Assembly: GCA_005881885.1 (NCBI GenBank)
Contig: VBDX01000128.1
Coordinates: 36,072-100,071 of the forward strand
DNA length: 64,000 nt
Source of the DNA: Chloroflexota bacterium
GTDB taxonomy: Bacteria > Chloroflexota > Limnocylindria > P2-11E
Reading direction: 5' to 3'
The notes under the pieces were generated by a model, which worked only from the letters and a program-made list of their open reading frames with translations, was not told the origin of the DNA and ran no database searches. Positions 28,595 through 37,770 of this stretch are shown one piece after another (within the stretch, counting starts at the first letter, position 1; every line of letters starts with the position of its first letter). Position numbers and translations under genes: made by a program.

Positions 28595-29653
28595 TCAGTA
28601 TTTGAACGGCCAGAGCCGGAAGTAGTCCTTGATGTCCCGCCAGACCTTTGCGATCCCTCGGGGCTCGAGGATGAGGAAACCGATGATCGCGACGCCGAAT
28701 GCCGCCTCCTTAAGCACGTTGACGTTGAGCGCGATACCGGGAACGCTTCGAGCGACCGTGGCGAGGGCGATGGGCAGGAGCCGGATGAACGCGGCCCCGT
28801 ACAACGAGCCGCTCACGGTGCCCAGACCGCCGATGATGACCATGCCGAGGTACTCGATCGAGACTGCCAGGTTGAAGTTCTCGGGACTCACGATGAGGTC
28901 ATGGTGCGCCTGGAGCGCGCCGGCCGCACCGACGATGAACGAGCTCACCATGAAGGCGGTGATCTTGTAACGAAACACGTCGACGCCCACGACGGACGCC
29001 GCGACGTCCTGGTCGCGGATGGCAATGAAGGCTCTGCCGGCGCGGCTGCGGAAGAGATTCGCGCAGCCGAGCACGGCGAGCGCCACCGCGGCGAGCGTGA
29101 GGAAGTAGTAGGCCCGCTCGGTATCGAACACGAGCGGCCCGAGGGCCGGCGCGGGGATCCCGAAGATCCCCTGGCTGCCGCCGGTCACGGGAACGAGATG
29201 GATCATGAACCACTCGATCACCACCTGGGCGGCGAGCGTCGCGATGACTAGGTAGAGGCCCTTGAGGCGCAGCGACGGAATGCCGAAGATGCCGCCGACC
29301 GCCGCGGTCACGAGCCCGGCGGCCGGGAGCGCTACCCAGAACGGGACGCCGATCCTCGTCGTCAGGTACGCGCTCGTGTAGGCGCCGACGCCGAGGAACG
29401 CGCCCTGCGCCACCGAGATCTGGCCGGTGAAGCCGACGAGGACGTTCAGTCCGAGCGCGCCGACAGCGGCGATCCCGACCTGGTTCGCGATCGACAGCTC
29501 GTACCTTCCGGCGAGAGCGCCGAAGGCGAGCGCCGCGAATATGACGATCGCGATGCGGGCGCGTGCGAGCGGCGTCGGCCGCAGCGCCATGTCAGCGGCA
29601 TATGTCGTGTGGAAGGTGCCGCACTCGCGCCGCCAGGCGATGGCGCTAGACAC
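28595..29653 (-). CDS. livM: branched-chain amino acid-type ABC permease (LivM)
   Basis: GFTGQISVAQGAFLGVGAY; start may be ATG 29590. Confidence 0.92.
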   Translation of the reverse strand: MSSAIAWRRECGTFHTTYAADMALRPTPLARARIAIVIFAALAFGALAGRYELSIANQVGIAAVGALGLNVLVGFTGQISVAQGAFLGVGAYTSAYLTTRIGVPFWVALPAAGLVTAAVGGIFGIPSLRLKGLYLVIATLAAQVVIEWFMIHLVPVTGGSQGIFGIPAPALGPLVFDTERAYYFLTLAAVALAVLGCANLFRSRAGRAFIAIRDQDVAASVVGVDVFRYKITAFMVSSFIVGAAGALQAHHDLIVSPENFNLAVSIEYLGMVIIGGLGTVSGSLYGAAFIRLLPIALATVARSVPGIALNVNVLKEAAFGVAIIGFLILEPRGIAKVWRDIKDYFRLWPFKY

Positions 29654-30542
29654 GTTCGATCCGTTCCTTGCCGAAGAGGCCGTACGGCTTCACGAGCAGG
29701 ATCAGGACGAGGAATACGAACGGCGCGACGTCGCGCACCCCGCCCCCTAGCGGAACGTCGAGGTAGCCGGCGGAGAGCGTTTCGAGCACGCCGACGATGA
29801 CCCCGCCGACCGCCGCGCCGATGATCGAATCGAGGCCGCCGACGATGGCCACGGGCAGCGCCTTGAGGCCTAACGTCGCGAGCAGGATGCCGGTCCCCTG
29901 GATCGACGCGAGAAGGATCCCGCCGATCGAGGAGACGATCGCCGCGATGACCCAGGAGGTCGCGAACACGAACCGCACGTTGATGCCCATCGACAGAGCC
30001 GCCTGCTGGTCGTCGGCGACGGCGCGCATGGCGATGCCGACTCGCGTGTAGCGGAAGGCCAGCGCGAAGAGGGCGACGAGCGCCATCGCGATCCCGAAGG
30101 ACCAGAGGAACTCCAGCGAGACGGAGAGCGGTCCGATCTGGGCCGACTCCTTCGGAAGCACGTCCGGATACACGCGGTACTCGGTGCCCCAGATTCCGAT
30201 CACGATCGAGCGAAGCAGGATCGCGAGCCCGATGGTCACCATGATCACCGAGATGGCCGGCTCTCCGATGAGCGGACGCAGCGCCACGCGCTCGATCGTG
30301 ATACCCAGCACGATGGAAAAGGCGAGGGTGATCAGAAACGCGACCGGCACGGGCAGGCCGATCTGGGCGATGAGCCCGTACGAGACGTACGCGCCGAGGA
30401 GAAGCATCTCCCCCTGTGCCAGGTTGAGCACATCGGTCGCCTTGTATATGAGGACGAAGCCGAGTGCGATGAGCGCGTAGACGCCGCCGATGGCGACGCC
30501 GCCGATGAGGAGCTGCAGAACGAGGGTGAGGTCAGGCGACAC
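29646..30542 (-). CDS. livH: branched-chain amino acid-type ABC permease (LivH)
   Basis: IALGFVLIYKATDVLNLAQGEMLLLGAY. Confidence 0.92.
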   Translation of the reverse strand: MSPDLTLVLQLLIGGVAIGGVYALIALGFVLIYKATDVLNLAQGEMLLLGAYVSYGLIAQIGLPVPVAFLITLAFSIVLGITIERVALRPLIGEPAISVIMVTIGLAILLRSIVIGIWGTEYRVYPDVLPKESAQIGPLSVSLEFLWSFGIAMALVALFALAFRYTRVGIAMRAVADDQQAALSMGINVRFVFATSWVIAAIVSSIGGILLASIQGTGILLATLGLKALPVAIVGGLDSIIGAAVGGVIVGVLETLSAGYLDVPLGGGVRDVAPFVFLVLILLVKPYGLFGKERIERV

Positions 30543-32430
30543 GCTCGCCTCCCATGGTGTGGACGCGGAGGGGCACACGCATGACCGTCGCCTTCCCTGT
30601 CTGGTACCGCACCTCGGTCTCGACGAGGATCTCCGCGCGCTCGCCGTAGAGGCCCGCGATGAGATCCGCGTAACGCTCCTCGACGAATCGGCGCCTCACC
30701 TTGCGCGTGCGGGTGAGCTCCTCGTCGTCCGGATCGAGCTCCTTGTGCAGGAGGACGAACCGGACGATCTTGGCCGCGCGCGGGAGCTCGCGGTTGACAC
30801 GGTCGACGTGGTGGGAGACGAGCTCGTACACCTGGGCCTTCTGGGCGAGATCGGTGTACGTCGTGTAGGTGATCTGCCGTGTCTCCGCCCACTTGCCGAC
30901 GTTCGCCATGTCGATGTTCACGAGCGCGCCGACGAAGGGGCGGTTCTGCCCCACCACCACAGCTTCCTTCACGTACGGTGAGAACTTCAGCTTGTTCTCG
31001 ATGTACTGCGGCGAGAACTTCGATCCGTCCGCGAGCGTCATGACGTCGGCCATGCGGTCGATGACAACGAGGTGGCCGTCCTCATCGATGAGCCCCGAGT
31101 CGCCCGAGTGCAGCCAGCCGTCGCGCAGCGACTTGGCCGTCGCCTGGGGGTTCTTGTAGTAGCCCTGGAACACGCTCGGGCTGCGCGAGACGATCTCCCC
31201 AGAGTCGGAGATGCGGACATCGGTCTCGGGTATGGGTTTCCCGACGGTCTCGAACTTCACGTCACCGTCGCGGTGGAGCACGGAGATCCCGGCGATCTCG
31301 GTCTGACCGTAGATCTGTTTCAGGTTCACGCCGAGCGCGTGAAAGAAGCGGAAGGCATCCGGCCCGAGCGCCGCACCGCCGGTGTACGCGCGACGCAGGC
31401 GTGAGAGGCCGAGCGAGTCCTTGAGTGGCGCGAGGACGAGCACGTCGGCGGCGGCCTCGCGAACTCGTCCGAGCGCTCCGGGACGCGCCCGGGCGAATGC
31501 GCGCGCGGCCCGCTCGTAACCGATCTTGAGGGCGAGATCGTAGAAGCGTCGCTTGATCCAAGGGCTGTCCTCGATCTTGACCTGCACCGTCGAGAGGAGG
31601 TTTTCCCAGATGCGCGGCGGAGCGAACATGACGTGCGGCCCGATCTCACGGATGTTCTGCTGCACGGTGTCCGGCTCCTCCGGAAAGTTCACCGTGAATC
31701 CGACCGTGAGCGCCGCGGCGACGGACATCATCTGCTCGCCGATCCACGCGAGCGGTAGGAACGACACGAATTCGTCCCGCTCTCCCACCGGGTCGACGGA
31801 CATCAGATTCCCGGCCATGCGGGTCATGTTCTCGTGCGTGAGCATCGCGCCCTTCGGCTCTCCGGTCGTCCCCGACGTGTAGCAGATGAGCGCGAGTTCG
31901 CCGGCCTGCCCGCGCGCGAGCTCTTCGGCGAAGCGCTCGGTCGGGACACCATCGCCGAGTCGCTGCACCTCGGTGAAGGGCAGCAGCGTGTATCGCGCGT
32001 ACGAGCGCAGGCCGCGCGGGTCGTAGAACACGATCTTCTTGACGCGGGGGATGCGCGCCCCCGCCTCGAGGAGCTTGTCGACCTGCTCTTGGTCTTCCAC
32101 GACGACGATCCGCGCGTCGGAGTGGTCGATGACGAAGGCGAGCTCTGAAGCGACAGCGTCCTGGTAAAGCCCGACGGAGGCGCCGCCGAGCGCCTGTGCC
32201 GCGAGCTCGGCGACCACCCATTCGGGCCGGTTATCACCGACGATGGCGAGTTTGTCGCCGCGCTCGAAGCCGAGCTGGATCAAGCCGAGCGCGAACCGCC
32301 GGACGTTCTCGAGGTAGGCCGCCCAGGTGGTCTCGCGCCATATGCCGAGCTCCTTCTCGCGCAGCGCGACGCGCCCATCGCCCCAGCGCTCGGCGTTGCG
32401 CAGGAGGAGCTGGGGCAGCGTGTCGGTCAC
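30532..32430 (-). CDS. AMP-dependent (long-chain fatty) acyl-CoA synthetase
   Basis: ALICYTSGTTGEPKGAMLTHENM, GWLHSGDSGLIDEDGHLVVIDRMADVM. Confidence 0.93.
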   Translation of the reverse strand: MTDTLPQLLLRNAERWGDGRVALREKELGIWRETTWAAYLENVRRFALGLIQLGFERGDKLAIVGDNRPEWVVAELAAQALGGASVGLYQDAVASELAFVIDHSDARIVVVEDQEQVDKLLEAGARIPRVKKIVFYDPRGLRSYARYTLLPFTEVQRLGDGVPTERFAEELARGQAGELALICYTSGTTGEPKGAMLTHENMTRMAGNLMSVDPVGERDEFVSFLPLAWIGEQMMSVAAALTVGFTVNFPEEPDTVQQNIREIGPHVMFAPPRIWENLLSTVQVKIEDSPWIKRRFYDLALKIGYERAARAFARARPGALGRVREAAADVLVLAPLKDSLGLSRLRRAYTGGAALGPDAFRFFHALGVNLKQIYGQTEIAGISVLHRDGDVKFETVGKPIPETDVRISDSGEIVSRSPSVFQGYYKNPQATAKSLRDGWLHSGDSGLIDEDGHLVVIDRMADVMTLADGSKFSPQYIENKLKFSPYVKEAVVVGQNRPFVGALVNIDMANVGKWAETRQITYTTYTDLAQKAQVYELVSHHVDRVNRELPRAAKIVRFVLLHKELDPDDEELTRTRKVRRRFVEERYADLIAGLYGERAEILVETEVRYQTGKATVMRVPLRVHTMGGERVA

Positions 32431-33242
32431 GCCACCGGCTCCGCGGCGATAGCCCGCTCGGCCGCGCGGATGGCCTCCGACTCCTCCCCGAGGTAGGCCT
32501 TGATGACGTTCGGGTCCGCGCGCACTTCATCCGGCGTGCCCTGGGCGATCTTCTTCCCGAAGTCCAGGACGGCCACGTGACTCGAGATGTCCATCACGAC
32601 GCCCATGTCGTGCTCGATAAGGACCACGGTGACCCCACGCTCCTCATTGATGTCCAGAACGAACCGCGCCATGTCCTCCTTCTCCTCTAGATTCATGCCG
32701 GCCATCGGCTCGTCGAGGAGCAGCAAGCGTGGCTCGACCGCGAGCGCGCGGCCAAGCTCTACGCGTTTCTGGAGTCCGTACGGGAGTGTCCCGACGACGT
32801 GTTTCCGGATGTGCTCGATCTCGAGGAAGTCGATGATGTCCTCCACGACCTCGCGGTTGCGGACCTCCTCGGCGCGCGCGCGGCCCCAATAGACGGCGCC
32901 ATCCAAGACGCCACCTCGCATGTGCACATGGCGTCCGAGCATGAGGTTGTCGAGAACGCTCATGCCCGCGAAGAGCTCGATGTTCTGGAACGACCGCGCG
33001 ACCCCGAGCTTCGCGACTCGGTACGGTGCGAGTCCGGTGATGTCGCGTCCTTCGAGGGTGATCCGCCCTCGCTGCGGCCGGTACAGTCCGGAGACGGCAT
33101 TCAGGAGCGAGGTCTTCCCAGCGCCATTCGGGCCGATGATGGCGAAGATCTCGCCGCGCTCGACGTCGATGGAGACGCCCGCGAGCGCCACGACACCGCC
33201 GAATCGCAAGTGCAGATCTGCGGCGCTGAACTGGGCGCTCAT
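32427..33242 (-). CDS. livG: branched-chain amino acid-type ABC ATP-binding protein (LivG)
   Basis: GPNGAGKTSLLNAVSGLYRP, LLLLDEPMAGMNLEEKEDM. Confidence 0.93.
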   Translation of the reverse strand: MSAQFSAADLHLRFGGVVALAGVSIDVERGEIFAIIGPNGAGKTSLLNAVSGLYRPQRGRITLEGRDITGLAPYRVAKLGVARSFQNIELFAGMSVLDNLMLGRHVHMRGGVLDGAVYWGRARAEEVRNREVVEDIIDFLEIEHIRKHVVGTLPYGLQKRVELGRALAVEPRLLLLDEPMAGMNLEEKEDMARFVLDINEERGVTVVLIEHDMGVVMDISSHVAVLDFGKKIAQGTPDEVRADPNVIKAYLGEESEAIRAAERAIAAEPVA

Positions 33243-33283
33243 CCCCCGGGCGAGCATAGACGCAGGCGTGCGAGAGTACGCAC

Positions 33284-33952
33284 ATACCGTTCGTCGCCGT
33301 CGCGATCGCGTACCTCGCCGCCTCGATCTCGTTCCCGTATTGGATCGCGCGCGCGAAAGGCGTCGATCTGCGAGCGACCGGATCGCGCAAGCTCGGTGGA
33401 TCCAATCTCGCGCACGCCGTAACGCCACTGCACGGTATAGCCGGGGGGCTGCTCGACGGCGCGAAGGGCTTCGCCGCCGTCGTCATCGCGCGGATGCTCG
33501 GGCTACCGCTCGAGACACAGCTCCTCTGCGGCCTCGCCGCGATCGCGGGACAGATGTGGCCGGTCTTCCATCAGTTCGACGGTGGCCGCGCGAACGCCAC
33601 CGCCTGGGGCTTTCAGCTCGCGGCGGACTGGATCGGCTTTCTGATCGCATGGATCCCGGTCGTCGCCGCGGCCGCGCTTCGCATCACGGTGCGGCCGCGA
33701 CCGAAACGGCTCCTGCCCCTCGCGAACCTTCTCTCGTACGCCGTCTTCCCCGCGGTCATCTGGGAACAGGAGGGCGTGACGCCGACGGTACTGGCCGGAC
33801 TCGCGGCGCTCGGGCTTGTCATTGCGCGCCGTCTCACCGCAGGCTTGCGCGAGGACCTCGCGACCGGCGCCCCAGCGGCGCGGGTCATCGCGAATCGCGC
33901 GCTCTTCGATCGCAGCGAATTGCAGGAGCGCGGGCTCGTGGCGATCACGTGA
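33284..33952 (+). CDS. PlsY-like (glycerol-3-phosphate acyltransferase family) membrane protein, degenerate motifs
   Basis: PYWIARAKGVDLRATGSRKLGGSNLAHAVTP...LLDGAKGFAAVVIAR...HQFDGGRANATAW; tracker ORF starts only at 33494. Confidence 0.65.
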   Translation: MPFVAVAIAYLAASISFPYWIARAKGVDLRATGSRKLGGSNLAHAVTPLHGIAGGLLDGAKGFAAVVIARMLGLPLETQLLCGLAAIAGQMWPVFHQFDGGRANATAWGFQLAADWIGFLIAWIPVVAAAALRITVRPRPKRLLPLANLLSYAVFPAVIWEQEGVTPTVLAGLAALGLVIARRLTAGLREDLATGAPAARVIANRALFDRSELQERGLVAIT

Positions 33953-33968
33953 CCTCGGCCGTATCTCG

Positions 33969-34559
33969 ATGAGCAGGCTTCACGCGCTCACCGATGGAGT
34001 GTTCGCCATCGCGATGACCCTTCTCGTCCTCAAGCTTCACGTGCCTGACGTGGCTTCCACTGGGGACTTCATTTCTGGGCTCGCGGCACTGGTCCCGAGC
34101 CTCTTCAGCTTCACGCTCTCTTTCGCCGTCCTCGGCGCCTATTGGCTCGGTACGGTCTGGAGCCTCGCGCCGGTCCGGCACGTCGACCGCCCGCTGCTCC
34201 TTCTGAATCTGCTCACGCTCCTATTCATCACGCTCGTTCCGTTCACGACCGCCGTGCTCGCGCGCTATCCGGACCAGCCCGGCGCGGTGATCTTGTATGG
34301 CACGCATCTCACGCTTCTCGGCCTGGCGCAATACGTGAGCTGGTCGTAGCTCAGGGCGAATCCAAGGTTGCTCGAATCGCCGGTGACGCCGGGTGAGGCC
34401 GCGGCGAGGACGCGTCGGATCCTATTCGGGCCGGTCGGGTTCGTCGCCGCGATGGTGGTTGCGCTGGTTAGCCCGCGTGCGGGCTACGCGGTCTACTACA
34501 TCGTGCTCTTCGCCTACATCTTCACAGCCGCCCGCGACCGCTCGGTCATCGGACACTGA
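33969..34559 (+). pseudogene. TMEM175/DUF1211-like channel interrupted by an in-frame TAG (34347-34349)
   Basis: DGVFAIAMTLLVLKLHVP motif; frame continues after TAG as LRANPRLLESPVTPGEAAARTRRILFGPVGFVAAMVVALVSP. Confidence 0.7.
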
Positions 34560-34583
34560 TCCACGCGGACGCCTGACGAAGCC

Positions 34584-35282
34584 TCAACTCAGTAGGGCTA
34601 GTGCCTGCGCGACGCAACCGATAGCCGCAGTCTCGCTCCGAAGATTCCGCGGCCCGAGGGACACCGTGATCGCGCCGTGCTCTCGAGCCAACTGAATCTC
34701 TTCGGGCCCGATCCCGCCCTCGGGTCCGATGATGATGCTGAGATCGCCCCGTGGAAGCGCATCCTGCAAGCGACGCACCGGCTCTCCTTCCCAGGCGATC
34801 AAAGCGCCCTCGTTAAGCACCTCGAAGAGGTTGCCCCATTCGCGCAGCTCAACGATCGCGGGCACGCGGCCGCGCCGCGCGGTCTCTGCTGCCTCACGCG
34901 CGATCCGCTGCCAGCGCTGGCGCTTCGCCGAGCTCAACGAGCGGACGACGGAGCGCGCTGACACGAACGGCACGATGGTGCGAACGCCGAGCTGGGTCAC
35001 CGCCTCGACGACCTCTTCATCGTGGTCGCCCTTGAGCAGCGGAAGGGCCAGCGTCAGGTTGAACGGCAGCTCCGCTTCAGATGCGCAGCGCTGGATTACG
35101 CGGCCGTGCGTCTCGCGATCGTTGACGTCTTGCAGCTCCACCGACGCCTCCATCCCGTTGCGGACGAGGATGATCACCTCGCCCGGGCGCAGACGAAGCA
35201 CGTTCGCGATCTGATGCGCCCTTTCCCCGCGTAGCACCGGGTTGTCCGGGATCTCCTCATCGACGAAGAAGCGATGGGTCAC
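34584..35282 (-). CDS. rsmE: 16S rRNA (uracil-1498-N3)-methyltransferase
   Basis: RGERAHQIANVLRLRPGEVI, LSIIIGPEGGIGPEEIQLA, SLGPRNLRSETAAI. Confidence 0.93.
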   Translation of the reverse strand: MTHRFFVDEEIPDNPVLRGERAHQIANVLRLRPGEVIILVRNGMEASVELQDVNDRETHGRVIQRCASEAELPFNLTLALPLLKGDHDEEVVEAVTQLGVRTIVPFVSARSVVRSLSSAKRQRWQRIAREAAETARRGRVPAIVELREWGNLFEVLNEGALIAWEGEPVRRLQDALPRGDLSIIIGPEGGIGPEEIQLAREHGAITVSLGPRNLRSETAAIGCVAQALALLS

Positions 35283-36145
35283 GCGGTCAGGATGAGGCGA
35301 ACCCAGTCCGAACGCTCGATGCGGTCGACGACACCGAGCCCCTGCGCCGAAAACGCGTCGAGGACCTCGGGTTCGGCCTGCGTGGTAATTCCCGCGGCGA
35401 CGAGCGTTGCGGAAGTGCGCAACCGTGCGCGCAGGTGAGACGCGACCTGAACGAGGACGGGGCCGACGAGATTCGCGAGAACCATGTCGAACGTCCCTAC
35501 GACATCGGCCACCGAGCCGGCGCGAATGTCGACTGACACATCGTTCCCTTTCGCGTTTTCCGTCGCCGCGCGCACCGCTAGCGGGTCGATGTCCACCGCG
35601 ACGACTTTCCCCGCACCGCGCTTCGCGGCGGCGATAGCGAGGATCCCCGAGCCGGTGCCGACGTCGAGCACACGTGCTCCGTCGAGTGGCAGCCGCGACA
35701 GTACCTCGAGGCACTGCTGCGTCGTCGGATGGAGCCCGGTGCCGAATGCCATCCCGGGGTCGAGCACGAGCGCGATCGCGCCATCGTCGCGCGCGTCAGA
35801 CCAGGTTGGACGGACGAGGAACGCGCCGATGCGAATCGGCGTGAACGATTCCTTCCAGGCCTCGAGCCAATCCGCGTCTTCGATCTGACGCACCGCGAGC
35901 TCGCCGATCGGCCCGAGGCCGAAAGCCTGGAGATGTCCGAGCGCGTCGCGCACATCGGAGACCTTCGCGAAGGCCTCCGCATCCTCGACGAGATACGCCT
36001 TCACGGTGTGATCGGCGCCGCCCGGCGAGTCGAGGGGCAGCTCGACGGCGATGCCGTTGTGACCGAAACGGCTCAGGATCTCGCTGACCGCTTCGACAGC
36101 CTCGGCGTGGGCGGGGACCGCGACCTCGAGCCAGCGCGGATGCGT
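35279..36145 (-). CDS. prmA: ribosomal protein L11 methyltransferase; apparent ACG start
   Basis: DPGMAFGTGLHPTTQQCLEVL, VLDVGTGSGILAIAAAKRGA; no ATG/GTG/TTG near the N-terminus. Confidence 0.9.
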   Translation of the reverse strand, partial: THPRWLEVAVPAHAEAVEAVSEILSRFGHNGIAVELPLDSPGGADHTVKAYLVEDAEAFAKVSDVRDALGHLQAFGLGPIGELAVRQIEDADWLEAWKESFTPIRIGAFLVRPTWSDARDDGAIALVLDPGMAFGTGLHPTTQQCLEVLSRLPLDGARVLDVGTGSGILAIAAAKRGAGKVVAVDIDPLAVRAATENAKGNDVSVDIRAGSVADVVGTFDMVLANLVGPVLVQVASHLRARLRTSATLVAAGITTQAEPEVLDAFSAQGLGVVDRIERSDWVRLILTA

Positions 36146-36147
36146 GC

Positions 36148-37245
36148 CTAGCTCCCGCCCATCGCGTCTTTGATGCGGCCGAAGAGATCCTGATCGCCGT
36201 CCTGCGACGTCGCATCCTCGATGTCGCGCAGCTGGGTGTAGAGACGGCGCTGCTCTTTGCTCAGGGTCCGCGGGACGACGACGTCGAGGTAGACAAGCTG
36301 ATCGCCGTGGCCCGAGCCCCCGAGGTGCGGGACGCCCTTCCCGCGCACGCGCACCATCTGCCCGTTCTGAGCGCCGGGCGGAATCCGCACCTTTGCTTCG
36401 CCCCCTTCGATCGTCGGAACGCTGATCTCGTCGCCGAGCGCCGCCTGCGCCGGCGAGATGCGCGCGAGGTGCACGAGGTCGTCGCCCTCGCGGCGGAAGA
36501 GCTCGTGCTCTTTGAGGCGGATCAGCACGTAGAGATCGCCGGTCGGCCCGCCGCGCATGCCGGCCTCGCCCTCGCCGGCGACGCGAAGCTGCTGCCCGTC
36601 GTCGATGCCCGCGAGGATCGTGAGCGTGATCTCGCGGTCCTTTCGCTCGCGGCCCTCGCCGCGGCAGCGCGTGCAGACCTTGTCGACCGTCTTTCCTGCG
36701 CCGCCGCAGCGCGGGCAGGTCGACACGTTGACGAAGCGGCCGAAGACCGACTGCTGGACCTGGCGGACCTCGCCGCGCCCGTTGCACGTGCCGCAGGTCG
36801 AGATCGACGACCCGGGCTCGGCGCCCGACCCATTGCAGCGTTCGCAGGTCTCCAGGCGCGGGACCCTGATGATCCGCTCTCGTCCCTCGACCGCGTCGAG
36901 GAGGTCGATCTCGATCTCCATACGCAGGTCCGCGCCGCGCATCGGACCGCGCGGCTCGCGGCGCCTGAGGTCGCCTCCGAAAAAGGTTTCGAAGAGGTCG
37001 CCGATGCCGAAGTCGCCGAGACCGCCGGCGGTGGAGCCGAACATGTCGTAGCGCTGGCGGCGCTGCGGGTCGGCAAGCACCTCATAGGCCTCGGTGACCT
37101 GCTTGAAGCGCTCCGCCGCGTCCGGAGCCCCGTTCACATCGGGGTGGTACTGCCGGGCGAGCTTGCGGTAGGCACTGCGGATCTGTTCGTCCGTCGCGTT
37201 CCGCGAGACGCCCAGTAGCGCGTAGTAGTCGGCTGTCGTCGCCAT
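36148..37245 (-). CDS. dnaJ: chaperone protein DnaJ
   Basis: J-domain HPD, four CxxCxGxG-type zinc motifs. Confidence 0.97.
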   Translation of the reverse strand: MATTADYYALLGVSRNATDEQIRSAYRKLARQYHPDVNGAPDAAERFKQVTEAYEVLADPQRRQRYDMFGSTAGGLGDFGIGDLFETFFGGDLRRREPRGPMRGADLRMEIEIDLLDAVEGRERIIRVPRLETCERCNGSGAEPGSSISTCGTCNGRGEVRQVQQSVFGRFVNVSTCPRCGGAGKTVDKVCTRCRGEGRERKDREITLTILAGIDDGQQLRVAGEGEAGMRGGPTGDLYVLIRLKEHELFRREGDDLVHLARISPAQAALGDEISVPTIEGGEAKVRIPPGAQNGQMVRVRGKGVPHLGGSGHGDQLVYLDVVVPRTLSKEQRRLYTQLRDIEDATSQDGDQDLFGRIKDAMGGS

Positions 37246-37266
37246 CACCTGTCATTATCCCGGCCC

Positions 37267-37770
37267 ATGGACGTGCTCCCGCGTCTTGCCGTGCAGTGGC
37301 TTCACGTCACGGCCGGCGTCCTATGGATCGGCGGCGGCTTCTACACGATCTTGGTACAGCTCCCCGCGCTCCTCGCGGCGCCGCCCGCGGCGCGCGGGGC
37401 GGTCATGGCGAGCCTCGTCCCGCGGCAGTTCAAGTACATCCTGCGGGTCGCCGAGATCACGATCGTGACCGGCTTGCTCAATCTGTTCATCTCCGGGCGC
37501 GGTCAGGAGCTGACGCGACTCGACACCCGGTGGTCGTGGGCGATCCTCGCGGGGATCCTCCTCGCGGTCGGGATCTACGCGGCGACGCGCGCGACGATCG
37601 TCCGGTGGGCGTACCGCATGCTCGAGGTCGGCCCGCGCGCTGCCGCCGGCGACAGCGGGGCCGCGGCGGAGATGGGCGTGCTTGGCGCGCGCATCCGGCG
37701 CTTTGGCTATTTCCAGCTCGCCGTGGGCACGCTAATCCTTCTGGCGATGGTGACCGCCCGATTTAGCTGA
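37267..37770 (+). CDS. CopD-like/heme-transport-type integral membrane protein
   Basis: LAVQWLHVTAGVLWIGGGFYTILVQLP with four predicted TM segments. Confidence 0.6.
   Translation: MDVLPRLAVQWLHVTAGVLWIGGGFYTILVQLPALLAAPPAARGAVMASLVPRQFKYILRVAEITIVTGLLNLFISGRGQELTRLDTRWSWAILAGILLAVGIYAATRATIVRWAYRMLEVGPRAAAGDSGAAAEMGVLGARIRRFGYFQLAVGTLILLAMVTARFS

Noticed and set aside
27476-29251. 591-aa plus-strand ORF over the liv genes
   Set aside because: Antisense shadow ORF; minus-strand genes have clear motifs.
33969-34559. Genome-wide TAG recoding as explanation for the interrupted channel gene
   Set aside because: TAG is used as a genuine terminator for glnA, dnaJ and other genes here, so global reassignment is unlikely.
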